From Dryocola clanedunensis subsp. sulfonylureivorans (GTDB taxonomy: Bacteria; Pseudomonadota; Gammaproteobacteria; Enterobacterales; Enterobacteriaceae): 64,000 nt of DNA. This document shows, piece after piece, positions 23,381 to 34,887 of this stretch. Position numbers and translations under genes: made by a program. Numbering within the stretch: position 1 is the first letter of the stretch; the number at the start of each line of letters is the position of its first letter. Location: positions 124,001 through 188,000 of the forward strand of contig NZ_JAERMU010000002.1 in NCBI RefSeq assembly GCF_016756775.1, in the 5' to 3' direction. The notes under the pieces are model-generated. The model was not told the DNA's origin. It searched no databases and was given only the letters and a program-made list of their open reading frames with translations.

Positions 23381-24144
23381 CCCGAAAGCACTTTCCAGAC
23401 AATCTTCAGATAGATCGGCATCAGCGGATGCATTGAAAGGGCAGCCAGGCTGGCAATACCTGCGATCGCGGTGAGCGGCGCGAGCCAGTGAAGTCGCCCA
23501 CGCGGTAAGAAACGCGTTAAGCGATCGGTTCCCGATTTGCCGCTGCGCCACCAGCGCCAGCACAGCCAGCCGGCCACCCACAGCAGCAGCGCCACGCCGA
23601 GCAGCAGCCATTTGAAGCTGCTGCTTTGCATATCCGCAGGAATATCGATGGCCGCACCGGCCAGAATGCCCGGCATAAAATAGAGCGGTGGCCAGAAAAT
23701 GCAGCCGATGATATTGGGCAGAATGAACTTGGAAACCGGCAGATCCAGCATGCCCGCCACCATCGGCACCAGCGGGCGGGTCGGGCCGATAAAGCGGCCA
23801 ATCAGAATGGTAACCATGCTGTGCTGGTGCAGCGCATGCTCGGTTTTGTCAAGCAACGCTTTGTTCTTCTTCATAAAGGACCAGCGGTGCAGCGGCCCTT
23901 TAAAACGCCCGCCCAGCCAGAACGAAATCCAGTCGCCCAGCAGGCAGCCGGCAATGCCCGCCGCCCAGGCGTGGTAGAAATCGACCTGACCGCTGCCAAT
24001 CAGCGCGCCAAGCCCTGCCATCATTACCGTGCCCGGTAAAATGAGGCCAACCAGCGCCAGCGACTCGAGAAATGCCACCAGCATCACGGCAATAAGCGAG
24101 TACGCCGCAGACTGGGTAATCAGGTGTTGCAGAAAAGCTTCCAT
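23371..24144 (-). CDS. yabI: DedA-family inner membrane protein YabI
   Basis: 257 residues from ATG 24144, chosen to match the E. coli start (MQALLEHFITQ there, [11 protein letters not shown] here). An upstream in-frame start at 24201 is not supported. DedA/VTT-fold proteins act in membrane homeostasis and, for some members, in undecaprenyl-phosphate or phospholipid flipping. The exact role of YabI is not settled. The family motif [17 protein letters not shown] is present between hydrophobic segments. The 3' end overlaps thiQ by 10 nt, tail to tail. Confidence 0.93.
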   Translation of the reverse strand: MEAFLQHLITQSAAYSLIAVMLVAFLESLALVGLILPGTVMMAGLGALIGSGQVDFYHAWAAGIAGCLLGDWISFWLGGRFKGPLHRWSFMKKNKALLDKTEHALHQHSMVTILIGRFIGPTRPLVPMVAGMLDLPVSKFILPNIIGCIFWPPLYFMPGILAGAAIDIPADMQSSSFKWLLLGVALLLWVAGWLCWRWWRSGKSGTDRLTRFLPRGRLHWLAPLTAIAGIASLAALSMHPLMPIYLKIVWKVLSGQA

Positions 24145-24231
24145 AGGGCATCCGTCGAGAAATCTGTGGGCGATTCTCCTGAGTGACGAACGGATCGTCA
24201 AGCCATCAATTGTATGAATAGATAATAGCGG

Positions 24232-25077
24232 TTATTCGCATCCGGCGCGGAATTCGCTCGGGCTGGCCCCGGTACACTTCTTAAAAACGCGGGAAAAGTA
24301 GAGCTGATCCTCGAAGCCGACGTTGCGCCCGACGCTGGCAATCGGCATGCGGGTCGTACTCAGCAGCAGCTTCGCCTGGCTGATTCGCTGATCTTCACGC
24401 CAGCTCAGCACGCTCACGCCAAGCTGCTGGCGGAACAGATGCGATAAACGAGAGGGGGAAAGGCAGACATGCTGCGCCACGCCAGCTATATCAAAATGGC
24501 TGTCCGCAAGATGGTCGCTGATGAACTGGCAGGCGTCCCGTACACGGTTATCCAGCGGCGGCTGCAGCGAAGCGTTAAGCGCCTCCATGCGGCGCAATAA
24601 CAGCTGTTCAAGCAGGTTAATCGCCAGCAGTTCGGCATAGCGCCCCTCCGCCTGACCCGCGTCGATAATCTGCTGAAACAGCTGCGAAAAACCTTCCTGA
24701 TGCGTATCGTCCGGGCGATAAAACCCCGTGTTGGCGAACAGCGACTCCCAGTTCAGCCACTCCTGCCAGTAGGCGCGGGGGCGGAAGTAAACCCACTGGT
24801 GATACCACTCTTTGCTTTCCGGCGAACGGCCGTAGTGATGTACCTCCCCCGGCGGGAACAGCAGCATGTCGCCGGGGCGGCAGATGTAGTTCTTACCCTG
24901 GTTGTTAATCACCCCTTCGCCGCGCACGGTGAGATTCAGAATATAGCCTTTCATGCCCAGCGGCCGGTCGATGAAAAAATCCAGCGGCCCGTCGGCCTCA
25001 ATCGGCGTTAAGCCAGCCACCAGATGGGCGTTAAAAGAGTAGCCGGGTAACAGGGGATCGTTTTGCAGTTCTGGCAT
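24232..25077 (-). CDS. araC: Arabinose operon regulator AraC
   Basis: 281 residues from ATG 25077 ([16 protein letters not shown]), the position of the E. coli start; a GTG at 25089 could add four residues. AraC is the arabinose-responsive regulator of araBAD. It has an N-terminal cupin that binds arabinose and dimerises (about residues 10-165) and two C-terminal helix-turn-helix motifs (about 195-275). The protein ends at FRAGCE, about ten residues before the E. coli C-terminus. Divergent from araB with all operator half-sites conserved. Confidence 0.95.
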   Translation of the reverse strand: MPELQNDPLLPGYSFNAHLVAGLTPIEADGPLDFFIDRPLGMKGYILNLTVRGEGVINNQGKNYICRPGDMLLFPPGEVHHYGRSPESKEWYHQWVYFRPRAYWQEWLNWESLFANTGFYRPDDTHQEGFSQLFQQIIDAGQAEGRYAELLAINLLEQLLLRRMEALNASLQPPLDNRVRDACQFISDHLADSHFDIAGVAQHVCLSPSRLSHLFRQQLGVSVLSWREDQRISQAKLLLSTTRMPIASVGRNVGFEDQLYFSRVFKKCTGASPSEFRAGCE

Positions 25078-25105
25078 CGTTGCGCTCACTCTTATGTTGA
25101 TTTAC

Positions 25106-25123
25106 AGAAACCATTTGTCCATA
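25106..25123. promoter_or_regulatory. araO2 operator
   Basis: AGAAACCATTTGTCCATA differs by a single base from E. coli araO2. Its centre is about 211 bp from the centre of I1, matching the roughly 210-bp DNA loop formed by AraC without arabinose. Confidence 0.85.
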
Positions 25124-25248
25124 TCACCGTTTTCTGCCCCGCTGCCTGCGCACCGGCTTTCACGAACAGGCTGATTTGTATCATAAAGCCGCAAACAATA
25201 AGCACCTACGCTTTTCATCGGCGAGAAGCTGCTTTTTTGAAGCCAACC

Positions 25249-25281
25249 AAAGTGTCTATAACCACGACAGAAAAGTCCACA
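25249..25281. promoter_or_regulatory. araO1 operator region
   Basis: The stretch AAAGTGTCTATAACCACGAC followed by AGAAAAGTCCAC is nearly identical to the E. coli araO1L/O1R sites, which mediate AraC autorepression at the araC promoter. Confidence 0.8.
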
Positions 25282-25284
25282 TCG

Positions 25285-25307
25285 ATTATTTGCACGGCGT
25301 CACACTT
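25285..25307. promoter_or_regulatory. CRP site of araBAD/araC
   Basis: ATTATTTGCACGGCGTCACACTT is identical over this stretch to the E. coli CRP site between araO1 and araI. It implies catabolite control of arabinose use. Confidence 0.85.
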
Positions 25308-25317
25308 CGCGATCTCA

Positions 25318-25381
25318 CAGCAGATTCCTCCATAACTACAGCGAATACGACCTGACTCTTTTGCGCTGAGAAATCTAATGT
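25318..25381 (+). promoter_or_regulatory. araI1-I2 and araBAD promoter
   Basis: I1 is CAGCAGATTCCTCCATA (25318-25334) and I2 is CAGCGAATACGACCTGA (25339-25355), direct repeats 21 bp apart as in E. coli. I2 overlaps a -35 CTGACT (25352-25357), followed after 18 bp by -10 TAATGT (25376-25381), the E. coli spacing. Confidence 0.88.
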
Positions 25382-25416
25382 TCACTGCAAGAGTTTTACT
25401 TTATGGAGTGAGAAAA

Positions 25417-27123
25417 ATGTCGATTGCGCTGGGCCTCGATTTTGGCAGCGATTCCGTACGCGCCTTAGCAGTAGATTGTGAAAACGGCGCTGAGCTTGCC
25501 ACGAGCGTAGAGTGGTATCCCCGCTGGCAGGAGGGCCGCTTCTGCGATGCCCCCAACAACCGCTTCCGCCACCATCCGCTGGACTACATTGAATCCATGG
25601 AGCAGGCGATAAAATCCGTGCTGGCTGAGCTGAGCGCTGAACAACGCGCCGCCATCTGCGGCATTGGCGTTGACAGCACCGGGTCTACGCCCGCGCCAAT
25701 CGACGCCAGCGGCAACGTGCTGGCGCTCAATCCAGAATTCGCCGACAACCCGAACGCCATGTTCGTGCTGTGGAAAGATCACACCTCGGTGGAAGAAGCC
25801 GAAGCCATCACCCGCCTTTGCCATCAGCCGGGCAAGTCCGACTACTCGCGCTACATCGGCGGCATTTATTCCAGCGAGTGGTTCTGGGCGAAGATCCTCC
25901 ACGTCACGCGTGAAGATCCAAAAGTCGCTAAAGCAGCCGTGTCCTGGATCGAACTTTGTGACTGGGTTCCCGCGCTGCTGTCCGGTACTACCCGCCCGCA
26001 GGATATCCGTCGTGGGCGCTGTAGCGCAGGCCACAAATCCCTGTGGCATGAGGGCTGGGGCGGCCTGCCTCCGGCAAGCTTCTTTGATGAGCTGGATCCC
26101 ATCATCAATCAGAATCTCGCCTATCCGATGTTTACCGAAACGTGGACCGCCGACATCCCGGTCGGAAATCTTTCCGCAGAATGGGCCGAACGGCTGGGCC
26201 TGCCGCAAAGCGTGGTGATTTCAGGCGGCGCGTTCGACTGCCATATGGGCGCAGTGGGCGCAGGCGCTCAGCCGAATACGCTGGTGAAAGTCATCGGCAC
26301 CTCCACCTGCGACATTTTGATCGCCGATAAACCGACCGTTGGCGACCGCGCCGTGAAAGGTATCTGCGGCCAGGTCGACGGCAGCGTCATCCCCGATTTT
26401 ATTGGCCTTGAGGCCGGACAGTCCGCCTTCGGCGATATCTACGCCTGGTTTGGCCGCGTGCTCGGCTGGCCGCTGGAACAGCTGGCACAGCAGCACCCGG
26501 AGCTGCGCGATCGGATCAACGCCAGCAAAAAACAGCTGCTGCCCGCGCTGACCGAAGCCTGGGCAAAAAATCCGTCCCTCGAGCATCTGCCTGTGATCCT
26601 CGACTGGTTTAACGGCCGCCGTACGCCGAATGCCAACCAGCGCCTGAAGGGCGTCATTACAGACTTGAATCTGGCAACCGATGCGCCAGCGCTTTTCGGC
26701 GGGCTGATTGCCGCCACGGCCTTCGGCGCCCGCGCCATTATGGAGTGCTTCACCGAGCAGGGTATCCCGGTGAGCAACGTCATGGCGCTGGGCGGCATCG
26801 CCCGCAAGTCACCGGTGATCATGCAGGTGTGCTGCGACGTGCTGAACCGTCCGCTGCAAATCGTTGCTTCCGATCAGTGCTGTGCGCTGGGCGCGGCTAT
26901 CTTCGCCGCCGTAGCCGCAGGCAAGCACGCGGATATCGCCCAGGCGCAGAAGGCGATGGCCAGCCCTGTCGAAAGCACGCTGCAACCCATTCCGCTACGC
27001 GCTGAACGCTTTGAACAGCTCTACCGCCGCTACCAGCAGTGGGCCACCAGCGCCGAGCAACATTATCTTCCTTCAGCGCCTGCGGCAGCTTCTGCCGCAA
27101 AGCAGGCCGCGACGACTCTTTAA
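25417..27123 (+). CDS. araB: L-ribulokinase
   Basis: 568 residues from ATG 25417, preceded by GGAGTGAG. The in-frame ATG at 25378 lies in the promoter and is rejected. AraB phosphorylates L-ribulose to L-ribulose-5-phosphate. It is an FGGY-family kinase: the N-terminal [12 protein letters not shown] phosphate-binding strand and the C-terminal [14 protein letters not shown] motif are visible. First gene of araBAD; araA starts 10 nt after the stop. Confidence 0.96.
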   Translation: MSIALGLDFGSDSVRALAVDCENGAELATSVEWYPRWQEGRFCDAPNNRFRHHPLDYIESMEQAIKSVLAELSAEQRAAICGIGVDSTGSTPAPIDASGNVLALNPEFADNPNAMFVLWKDHTSVEEAEAITRLCHQPGKSDYSRYIGGIYSSEWFWAKILHVTREDPKVAKAAVSWIELCDWVPALLSGTTRPQDIRRGRCSAGHKSLWHEGWGGLPPASFFDELDPIINQNLAYPMFTETWTADIPVGNLSAEWAERLGLPQSVVISGGAFDCHMGAVGAGAQPNTLVKVIGTSTCDILIADKPTVGDRAVKGICGQVDGSVIPDFIGLEAGQSAFGDIYAWFGRVLGWPLEQLAQQHPELRDRINASKKQLLPALTEAWAKNPSLEHLPVILDWFNGRRTPNANQRLKGVITDLNLATDAPALFGGLIAATAFGARAIMECFTEQGIPVSNVMALGGIARKSPVIMQVCCDVLNRPLQIVASDQCCALGAAIFAAVAAGKHADIAQAQKAMASPVESTLQPIPLRAERFEQLYRRYQQWATSAEQHYLPSAPAAASAAKQAATTL

Positions 27124-27133
27124 GGACATAACG

Positions 27134-28636
27134 ATGAATATTTTTGAACAGTATGAAGTGTGGTTTGTGATTGGTAGCCAGCATCTGTACGGCCCGGAAA
27201 CGCTGCGTCAGGTGACGCAGAATGCCGAACACGTCGTCAACGCGCTGAATAAAGAAGCTAAGCTGCCGTGCAAGCTGGTGCTTAAGCCGCTGGGCACCAC
27301 GCCTGACGAAATCACGGCGATTTGCCGGGATGCGAGCTACGACGATAAGTGCGCGGGCATGGTCGTATGGCTGCACACCTTCTCACCGGCCAAAATGTGG
27401 ATTAACGGCCTGAGCATCCTGACCAAGCCGCTGCTGCAGTTCCACACCCAGTTCAATGCGCAAATCCCGTGGGGCAGCATTGATATGGACTTTATGAACC
27501 TGAACCAGACCGCGCACGGCGGCCGCGAGTTCGGCTTTATCGGCGCGCGTATGCGCCAGCAGCATACCGTGGTAACCGGCCACTGGCAGGATCCTCAGGC
27601 GCATAAACGTATTGGTGCCTGGATGCGTCAGGCCGTCTCTAAACAGGATACCCGCCAGCTGAAGGTCGTTCGCTTCGGTGACAACATGCGCGAAGTGGCG
27701 GTCACCGACGGCGATAAAGTCGCGGCGCAGATGAAGTTTGGTTTCGCCGTGAACACCTACGCGGTGGGCGATCTGGTCTCCGTCGTGAATGCCATCAGCG
27801 AAGGCGAGATTAACGCACTGGTTGATGAATACGAGAGTAGCTATCGCCTGACCGCTGCGGCGCAGGTTAACGGTGAAAAGCGCCAGAACGTGCTGGATGC
27901 CGCGCGCATCGAGCTGGGCATGAAGAAATTCCTGGTAGACGGCGGTTTCCACGCCTTCACCACCACCTTTGAAGACCTGCACGGGCTTAAGCAATTGCCG
28001 GGCCTTGCGGTACAACGTCTGATGCAGCAGGGCTACGGCTTTGCGGGCGAAGGCGACTGGAAAACCGCCGCCCTGCTTCGCATCATGAAGGTGATGTCAA
28101 CCGGTCTTGCCGGCGGCACCTCCTTTATGGAGGACTACACCTACAACTTCGAAAACGGCAACGACATGGTGCTCGGCTCGCACATGCTCGAAGTCTGCCC
28201 GACTATCGCCACGGCGGAAAAACCGGTGCTGGACGTGCAGTACCTGGGCATCGGCGGGAAGGCCGATCCGGCTCGTCTGATCTTCAACACCAAAACCGGC
28301 CCGGCGGTGAACGCCAGCCTGATCGATCTTGGGGATCGCTTCCGCCTGCTGGTGAACTGCGTCGATGCGGTTGAAACCCCGCACCAGCTGCCAAAACTGC
28401 CGGTGGCGAACGCGCTGTGGAAAGCCCAGCCGGATCTGCCAACCGCTTCCGAAGCGTGGATCCTGGCAGGCGGCGCGCACCATACCGTGTTCAGCCAGTC
28501 CCTGACGCTTGACGATATGCGCACCTTCGCAGAGCTGCACGGCATCGAAATCGCCGTTATCGATAACGAAACCCGCCTGCCAGCGTTCAAAGACGCCCTG
28601 CGCTGGAACGAGGTTTATTACAGCTTTAAAAGATAA
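27134..28636 (+). CDS. araA: L-arabinose isomerase
   Basis: 500 residues from ATG 27134, with AAGGA 9 nt upstream, exactly the E. coli length. A longer ORF from 27011 runs through the end of araB and is rejected. It converts L-arabinose to L-ribulose in the cytoplasm with Mn2+. The conserved segment [12 protein letters not shown] and the [11 protein letters not shown] region, which carries a catalytic glutamate in this family, are visible. Confidence 0.96.
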   Translation: MNIFEQYEVWFVIGSQHLYGPETLRQVTQNAEHVVNALNKEAKLPCKLVLKPLGTTPDEITAICRDASYDDKCAGMVVWLHTFSPAKMWINGLSILTKPLLQFHTQFNAQIPWGSIDMDFMNLNQTAHGGREFGFIGARMRQQHTVVTGHWQDPQAHKRIGAWMRQAVSKQDTRQLKVVRFGDNMREVAVTDGDKVAAQMKFGFAVNTYAVGDLVSVVNAISEGEINALVDEYESSYRLTAAAQVNGEKRQNVLDAARIELGMKKFLVDGGFHAFTTTFEDLHGLKQLPGLAVQRLMQQGYGFAGEGDWKTAALLRIMKVMSTGLAGGTSFMEDYTYNFENGNDMVLGSHMLEVCPTIATAEKPVLDVQYLGIGGKADPARLIFNTKTGPAVNASLIDLGDRFRLLVNCVDAVETPHQLPKLPVANALWKAQPDLPTASEAWILAGGAHHTVFSQSLTLDDMRTFAELHGIEIAVIDNETRLPAFKDALRWNEVYYSFKR

Positions 28637-28652
28637 CTCTTACCTGACGTGT

Positions 28653-28690
28653 TTGTAGGGCGGATAAGCAGTGCGCCATCCGCCCTACAA
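28653..28690. repeat. REP-like hairpin between araA and araD
   Basis: TTGTAGGGCGGAT (28653-28665) and ATCCGCCCTACAA (28678-28690) form a perfect 13-bp inverted repeat around AAGCAGTGCGCC, typical of enterobacterial REP elements. It sits inside the araBAD operon and has no T-run, so it may stabilise upstream mRNA rather than terminate transcription. Confidence 0.8.
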
Positions 28691-28706
28691 CGTCCAAGGA
28701 CCTGCT

Positions 28707-29402
28707 ATGTTAGAAGACTTAAAACGCCAGGTGCTGGAAGCCAATCTGGCCCTGCCGCGACACAACCTCGTGACCCTGACCTGGGGCAACGTCAGCGCCG
28801 TCGATCGCGAGCGCGGCGTGCTGGTCATTAAGCCTTCGGGCGTTGATTACAGCTTGATGACCGCGGAAGATATGGTAGTAGTGAGCCTGGAAACCGGTGA
28901 AGTGGTGGAAGGGACAAAGAAACCTTCTTCCGATACGCCAACCCATCGTCTGCTTTACCTGCAGTTCCCGCACATTGGCGGCATTGTTCACACCCACTCG
29001 CGCCACGCCACAATCTGGGCGCAGGCCGGGCAGTCCATCCCCGCCACCGGCACCACCCACGCGGACTACTTCTACGGCACCATTCCCTGCACCCGCAAAA
29101 TGACCGATGAAGAGATCAACGGCGATTATGAGTGGCAAACAGGCGAGGTGATTGTCAAAACCTTCGCCGAACGCGGTATCGACGCGCTTCAGATGCCGGG
29201 GGTGCTGGTGCATTCCCACGGCCCGTTTGCGTGGGGTAAAGATGCTGTTGATGCAGTGCACAATGCTATCGTGCTTGAAGAGGTCGCCTACATGGGGATC
29301 TTCTGCCGCCAGCTCACGCCTGACCTGCCTGATATGCAGCAAACCCTGCTGGACAAACACTACCTGCGCAAACACGGCGCGAAGGCCTATTACGGTCAGT
29401 AA
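28707..29402 (+). CDS. araD: L-ribulose-5-phosphate 4-epimerase
   Basis: 231 residues from ATG 28707, preceded by CAAGGACC, the E. coli length. It epimerises L-ribulose-5-phosphate to D-xylulose-5-phosphate, the entry to the pentose phosphate pathway. It is a class II aldolase-fold zinc enzyme; the zinc histidines lie in [10 protein letters not shown], with a third in VLVHSHGPF. An ORF extending to 28671 passes through the REP hairpin and is rejected. Confidence 0.96.
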   Translation: MLEDLKRQVLEANLALPRHNLVTLTWGNVSAVDRERGVLVIKPSGVDYSLMTAEDMVVVSLETGEVVEGTKKPSSDTPTHRLLYLQFPHIGGIVHTHSRHATIWAQAGQSIPATGTTHADYFYGTIPCTRKMTDEEINGDYEWQTGEVIVKTFAERGIDALQMPGVLVHSHGPFAWGKDAVDAVHNAIVLEEVAYMGIFCRQLTPDLPDMQQTLLDKHYLRKHGAKAYYGQ

Positions 29403-29422
29403 CACTGTACATAAAAGCAGTA
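29403..29422 (+). promoter_or_regulatory. Predicted LexA (SOS) box of polB
   Basis: CACTGTACATAAAAGCAGTA contains CTG-N10-CAG with the expected AT-rich core and flanking TA, 55 bp ahead of the polB start. polB (dinA) is an SOS gene in E. coli. Confidence 0.75.
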
Positions 29423-29477
29423 ATCTTCAGCGAAGTGGTCTATAATCAGGCCACTTTTTCCGTTATGAGAATGCAGC

Positions 29478-31838
29478 GTGCCGCAAGTTCGTCAGGGTTT
29501 TTTGCTAACGCGTCACTGGCGGGACACCCCGCGTGGTACAGAGGTGGAATTCTGGCTGGCAACGGATAATGGCCCGGTTAAGGTCTGCCTGCCGCACCAG
29601 GAGTCCGTCGCCTTTATCCCGCAACCGCAGCAAAGCGAAGCGGCACGAATTCTTGCAGCCGAAAGCAACTATCGGCTTACCCCTCTTTCTCTCAAAGACT
29701 TCCACCAGCAGCCCGTCTGCGGCCTTTACTGCCGCCAGCACCGCCAGCTTATGCGCCTGGAAAAGATCCTGCGCGACGGCGGCGTAAAGGTTTATGAAGG
29801 CGATATTCGGCCGCCGGAGCGCTTCCTGATGGAGCGCTTTATTACCGCGCCAGTCTGGTTTAGCGGCGTGGAGCGCAACGGCGAAATTACCGAAGCAAAG
29901 CTCAAGCCCGCGCCTGATTATCGTCCGCCGCTGAAATGGGTTTCTCTGGACATCGAAACTAACCGCCACGGCGAGCTGTACTGCATCGGGCTGGAAGGCT
30001 GCGGTCAGCGTATTGTCTACATGCTCGGCCCGGAAAACGGCGACGCCAGCGGGCTGGACTTCACGCTGGAATACGTCCCCAGCCGCCCCCAGCTAATCGA
30101 AAAGCTCAACGCCTGGTTTGAGGAGCACGACCCGGACGTGCTGATCGGCTGGAACGTGGTGCAGTTCGACCTGCGCATGCTGCAAAAGCTGGCGGAACGC
30201 TACCAGATTCCGCTGCGGCTTGGCCGCGGGAAGGCGGTGCTGGAGTGGCGCGAGCACGGCTTTAAGCAGGGCGTGTTTTTCGCCCAGGCCGCAGGCAGAG
30301 TAATTATTGATGGGATCGAAGCGTTGAAGTCTGCCTTCTGGAACTTCTCGTCGTTCTCGCTGGAGGCCGTTTCACAGGAGCTGCTTGGCGAGGGAAAATC
30401 GATCGACAACCCGTGGGATCGCATGGATGAGATCAACCGCCGCTTCGCCGAAGACAAGCCTGCGCTGGCTAAATACAACCTGAAGGACTGCGAGCTGGTC
30501 ACGCGGATCTTTCACAAAACGGAGCTGATGCCGTTCCTGCTGGAGCGAGCCACCGTGAACGGCCTGCCGCTGGACAAGCACGGCGGCTCCGTTGCCGCCT
30601 TCGGCCACCTTTATATTCCGCGCATGCACCGTGCGGGCTACGTGGCGCCTAATCTGGGCGAAGTTCCGCCGCAGGCAAGCCCCGGTGGCTACGTGATGGA
30701 TTCGCGTCCCGGCCTGTACGATTCCGTGCTGGTGCTGGATTATAAAAGCCTGTATCCGTCGATTATCCGCACTTTTCTCATCGACCCGGTCGGGCTGGTT
30801 GAGGGCATGGCGCACCCGGAGCCAGAAAGCTCTGTCGAAGGATTCCTGGGCGCGCACTTCTCACGCACGAAGCACTGCCTGCCGGAAATCGTCAGCCAGA
30901 TCTGGCACGGGCGCGACGAGGCGAAACGTCACGGTAACAAGCCGCTTTCCCAGGCGCTGAAGATCATCATGAACGCCTTTTATGGCGTGCTGGGCACCAG
31001 CGCCTGCCGCTTCTTCGATCCCCGGCTTGCCTCGTCGATCACCATGCGCGGGCACCAGATCATGCTGCAAACCCGGCAGCTCATCGAAGAGCAGGGTTTT
31101 GATGTTATCTACGGCGATACGGACTCCACCTTTGTGTGGCTTAAAAAGCCTCATTCTGAGGAGGACGCGGCGCGCATCGGTAAGCAGCTGGTGGAGCACG
31201 TGAATAGCTGGTGGACACAGCATCTGCAAGAGACGCAGCAGCTGAACAGCGCGCTGGAAATTGAGTTTGAAACGCACTTTTGCCGCTTCCTGATGCCGAC
31301 CATCCGCGGCACCGTTGAGGGCAGCAAAAAGCGCTACGCGGGGATGATCCAGGAGGGCAATAAGCAGCGCATGGTGTTCAAAGGACTGGAGACGGTGCGC
31401 ACGGACTGGACGCCGCTGGCCCAGCAGTTTCAGCAGACGCTGTATCTGCGTATCTTCCGCAACGAGCCCTACCAGGATTACATTCGCGAGACTATCGCCA
31501 GCCTGATGGCGGGCGAGCTGGACAACCAGCTGGTTTACAGAAAAAGACTGCGCCGTCCGCTGAGTGAATACCAAAAAAACGTGCCGCCTCACGTACGGGC
31601 GGCCCGCCTTGCCGACGAGCACAATCAGCGCCTCGGTCGGCCGTCTCAGTACCAGAATCGCGGCACCATAAAGTACGTCATGACGCTAAGCGGCCCTGAA
31701 CCTGTGGATTACCAGCAGTCGCCGCTGGACTACGATCATTATCTCACTCGACAGCTCCAGCCCGTGGCGGAAGGAATTTTACCCTTCCTTGAAGATGACT
31801 TTGCTACACTGATGACTGGGCAACTTGGGCTATTTTAG
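29478..31838 (+). CDS. polB: DNA polymerase II
   Basis: 786 residues (E. coli 783), starting at GTG 29478 as the E. coli gene also does. It is a family-B polymerase induced by DNA damage and used in replication restart and lesion bypass. The 3'-5' exonuclease motif SLDIET is near residue 160. The polymerase motifs DYKSLYPS (about 420) and YGDTDS (about 548) carry the catalytic aspartates. It follows a LexA box. Confidence 0.96.
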   Translation: MPQVRQGFLLTRHWRDTPRGTEVEFWLATDNGPVKVCLPHQESVAFIPQPQQSEAARILAAESNYRLTPLSLKDFHQQPVCGLYCRQHRQLMRLEKILRDGGVKVYEGDIRPPERFLMERFITAPVWFSGVERNGEITEAKLKPAPDYRPPLKWVSLDIETNRHGELYCIGLEGCGQRIVYMLGPENGDASGLDFTLEYVPSRPQLIEKLNAWFEEHDPDVLIGWNVVQFDLRMLQKLAERYQIPLRLGRGKAVLEWREHGFKQGVFFAQAAGRVIIDGIEALKSAFWNFSSFSLEAVSQELLGEGKSIDNPWDRMDEINRRFAEDKPALAKYNLKDCELVTRIFHKTELMPFLLERATVNGLPLDKHGGSVAAFGHLYIPRMHRAGYVAPNLGEVPPQASPGGYVMDSRPGLYDSVLVLDYKSLYPSIIRTFLIDPVGLVEGMAHPEPESSVEGFLGAHFSRTKHCLPEIVSQIWHGRDEAKRHGNKPLSQALKIIMNAFYGVLGTSACRFFDPRLASSITMRGHQIMLQTRQLIEEQGFDVIYGDTDSTFVWLKKPHSEEDAARIGKQLVEHVNSWWTQHLQETQQLNSALEIEFETHFCRFLMPTIRGTVEGSKKRYAGMIQEGNKQRMVFKGLETVRTDWTPLAQQFQQTLYLRIFRNEPYQDYIRETIASLMAGELDNQLVYRKRLRRPLSEYQKNVPPHVRAARLADEHNQRLGRPSQYQNRGTIKYVMTLSGPEPVDYQQSPLDYDHYLTRQLQPVAEGILPFLEDDFATLMTGQLGLF

Positions 31839-31980
31839 ACGGTGACGAACGCGCCAGCTTCCAGTACCATAGCGCCCTCTTTCACTTTCCTGAATCTACT
31901 TTTTAACCTACCGCCCTTTGCGCGCGGTCGTAATGCTATTGCCTGCAAATCTTAGTCACTGATAATAGAGCCGAAATCTT

Positions 31981-34887
31981 ATGCCTTTTACACTTGGTCA
32001 ACGTTGGATCAGCGATACCGAAAGCGAACTGGGACTGGGAACCGTGGTCGCCATCGACCCACGCATGGTCACCCTGCTTTTTCCCGCCACCGGTGAAAAT
32101 CGTCTGTACGCCAGAAATGACTCGCCTATCACCCGCGTGATGTTTAATCCGGGCGATACCGTCACCAGCCATGAAGGCTGGCAACTCAAAGTTGATGAAG
32201 TTAAGGAAGAAAACGGCCTGCTCGCCTATGTTGGCACCCGTCTGGACACCGAAGAGGCTGATACCCTGCTGCGCGAAGTGTTCCTCGACAGCAAGCTGGT
32301 CTTCAGCAAGCCGCAGGACCGTCTGTTTGCCGGTCAGATTGACCGTATGGATCGTTTTGCCCTGCGCTACCGCTCCCGTGTCTATCAGAGCGAGCAGTAT
32401 CGCCAGCCGTGGAGCGGCCTGCGCGGCATGCGTACCAGCCTCATCCCCCATCAGTTGAACATCGCCCATGATGTAGGCCGCCGCCATGCACCGCGCGTCC
32501 TGCTGGCCGATGAAGTTGGCCTGGGTAAAACCATCGAAGCCGGAATGATCCTGCACCAGCAGCTGCTGGCCGGCAGCGCCGAGCGCGTGCTGATCGTGGT
32601 ACCAGAAACCCTGCAACATCAGTGGCTGGTGGAAATGCTGCGCCGCTTTAACCTGCGTTTCGCGCTGTTCGACGACGAGCGCTACGCCGAAGCCCAGCAC
32701 GACAGCGATAACCCGTTCGAAACCGAACAGCTGGTTATCTGCTCCCTTGATTTTGTCCGCCGCAGCAAACAGCGCCTTGAGCACCTGTGCGACGCCGAGT
32801 GGGACCTGATGGTGGTCGATGAAGCCCACCACCTGGTGTGGAGCGAAGACGCCCCGAGCCGTGAATACCAGGCCATCGAGCAGCTTGCTGAACGTGTACC
32901 AGGCGTACTGCTGCTGACCGCCACCCCGGAACAGCTCGGCATGGAGAGCCACTTCGCGCGTCTGCGCCTGCTGGACCCAAGCCGCTTCCACGATTTCGAG
33001 CAGTTTGTCGAAGAGCAGCAGAACTACCGCCCGGTGGCCGATGCCGTAGCGCTTCTGCTGGCGGGGAACCCGCTGACCAACGACCAGCTTAATGCCCTGA
33101 GCGAGCTTATCGGCGAGCAGGACATCGAACCGCTGCTGCAAACCGCCAACAGCGATCGTGACGGCAGCCAGGCCGCCCGTCAGGAACTGATTTCCATGCT
33201 GATGGACCGCCACGGCACCAGCCGCGTGCTGTTCCGTAATACCCGTAACGGCGTGAAAGGCTTCCCGAAACGCGAGCTGCACACGATTCGCCTGCCGCTG
33301 CCAACGCAGTATCAGACCGCCATTAAAGTCTCCGGCATTATGGCGGCTCGTAAGTCTGTAGAAGACCGCGCCCGCGATATGCTCTACCCGGAGCAGATTT
33401 ATCAGGAGTTTGAAGGTGACACCGGTACCTGGTGGAACTTCGACCCGCGCGTTGAGTGGCTGATGGGCTACCTGACCAGCCATCGCTCTAAAAAGGTGCT
33501 GGTGATTTGTGCCAAAGCAGCCACGGCACTTCAGCTCGAGCAGGTACTGCGCGAGCGTGAAGGCATTCGTGCCGCCGTGTTCCACGAAGGCATGTCGATT
33601 ATCGAGCGTGACCGCGCCGCCGCCTGGTTTGCCGAAGAAGACACCGGTGCGCAGGTGCTGCTGTGTTCTGAAATCGGCTCCGAAGGCCGTAACTTCCAGT
33701 TCGCAAGCAACCTGGTGATGTTCGACCTGCCGTTCAACCCGGACCTGCTCGAGCAGCGTATCGGCCGTCTGGACCGTATCGGCCAGGCGCACGATATTCA
33801 GATCCACGTGCCGTACCTCGAAAAAACGGCGCAGTCGGTGCTGGTGAAGTGGTTCCACGAAGGGCTGGATGCGTTCGAACACACCTGCCCTACCGGCCGC
33901 GCAATCTACGACAACGTTTATACCCAGCTGATTGAGTACCTGGCGTCACCTGAAAATACCGACGGCTTCGACACGCTTATCAAACAGTGTCGCGAGCAGC
34001 ACGACGCGCTGAAGCTGCAGCTGGAACAGGGCCGCGACCGCCTGCTGGAGATCCACTCCAACGGCGGCGAGAAATCCCAGGCGCTGGCGCAGGCGATTTC
34101 CGAGCAGGATAACGACACCAATCTGGTGAGCTTCGCCCTGAACCTGTTCGATATCGTGGGTATTAACCAGGACGATCGCGGCGACAATATGGTCGTGCTG
34201 ACGCCTGGCGATCACATGCTGGTGCCGGACTTCCCTGGTCTGCCGGAAGATGGCTGCACGATTACCTTCGAGCGTGACGTCGCCCTGTCCCGTGAAGACG
34301 CGCAGTTTGTTACCTGGGAACACCCAATCATCCGCAACGGTCTGGATCTTATTCTCTCCGGCGATACCGGCAGCTGTGCGCTCTCCCTGCTGAAGAACAA
34401 AGCATTGCCGGTAGGCACGCTGCTGGTGGAACTGGTGTACGTCGTTGAAGCGAAAGCGCCGAAGCAGCTCCAGCTCAACCGCTTCCTGCCGCCAACGCCA
34501 GTACGCATGCTGGTGGACAAAAACGGCACCAACCTCGCGGCGCAGGTGGAGTTCGAAAGCTTCAACCGCCAGCTGAGCGCGGTAAACCGCCACACTGGCA
34601 GCAAGCTGGTCAACGCCGTGCAGCCTGATGTGCATGCCATTTTGCAGCTTGCAGAAGAGAAAGTTGAAGAGGCAGCCCAGGTGCTGATCAAAGCCGCTCG
34701 CGAAGAGGCGGACGAGAAGCTCAGCGCTGAACTGTCCCGTCTGGAAGCGCTGAAGGCCGTTAACCCGAACATTCGTGATGACGAGCTGGAAGCCATCGAA
34801 AGCAACCGCCTGCAGGTGCTGGAAAGCCTCGCGCAGGCCAACTGGCGACTGGACGCGCTGCGTCTCATCGTGGTGACGCACCAGTAA
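31981..34887 (+). CDS. rapA: RNA polymerase-associated ATPase RapA
   Basis: 968 residues, as in E. coli. It is a Swi2/Snf2-type ATPase that binds core RNA polymerase and recycles it from post-termination complexes. It has N-terminal Tudor-like domains, Walker [13 protein letters not shown] near residue 180, a DEAHH box, and the C-terminal helicase motif [12 protein letters not shown] 648-codon ORF on the opposite strand (31936-33882) is a mirror of this gene's GC-rich codon pattern. Confidence 0.97.
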   Translation: MPFTLGQRWISDTESELGLGTVVAIDPRMVTLLFPATGENRLYARNDSPITRVMFNPGDTVTSHEGWQLKVDEVKEENGLLAYVGTRLDTEEADTLLREVFLDSKLVFSKPQDRLFAGQIDRMDRFALRYRSRVYQSEQYRQPWSGLRGMRTSLIPHQLNIAHDVGRRHAPRVLLADEVGLGKTIEAGMILHQQLLAGSAERVLIVVPETLQHQWLVEMLRRFNLRFALFDDERYAEAQHDSDNPFETEQLVICSLDFVRRSKQRLEHLCDAEWDLMVVDEAHHLVWSEDAPSREYQAIEQLAERVPGVLLLTATPEQLGMESHFARLRLLDPSRFHDFEQFVEEQQNYRPVADAVALLLAGNPLTNDQLNALSELIGEQDIEPLLQTANSDRDGSQAARQELISMLMDRHGTSRVLFRNTRNGVKGFPKRELHTIRLPLPTQYQTAIKVSGIMAARKSVEDRARDMLYPEQIYQEFEGDTGTWWNFDPRVEWLMGYLTSHRSKKVLVICAKAATALQLEQVLREREGIRAAVFHEGMSIIERDRAAAWFAEEDTGAQVLLCSEIGSEGRNFQFASNLVMFDLPFNPDLLEQRIGRLDRIGQAHDIQIHVPYLEKTAQSVLVKWFHEGLDAFEHTCPTGRAIYDNVYTQLIEYLASPENTDGFDTLIKQCREQHDALKLQLEQGRDRLLEIHSNGGEKSQALAQAISEQDNDTNLVSFALNLFDIVGINQDDRGDNMVVLTPGDHMLVPDFPGLPEDGCTITFERDVALSREDAQFVTWEHPIIRNGLDLILSGDTGSCALSLLKNKALPVGTLLVELVYVVEAKAPKQLQLNRFLPPTPVRMLVDKNGTNLAAQVEFESFNRQLSAVNRHTGSKLVNAVQPDVHAILQLAEEKVEEAAQVLIKAAREEADEKLSAELSRLEALKAVNPNIRDDELEAIESNRLQVLESLAQANWRLDALRLIVVTHQ

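Noticed and set aside
31936-33882. 648-codon ORF on the minus strand opposite rapA
   Set aside because: It mirrors the GC-rich codon pattern of rapA, has no recognisable domain and no plausible start context. RapA on the plus strand is certain.
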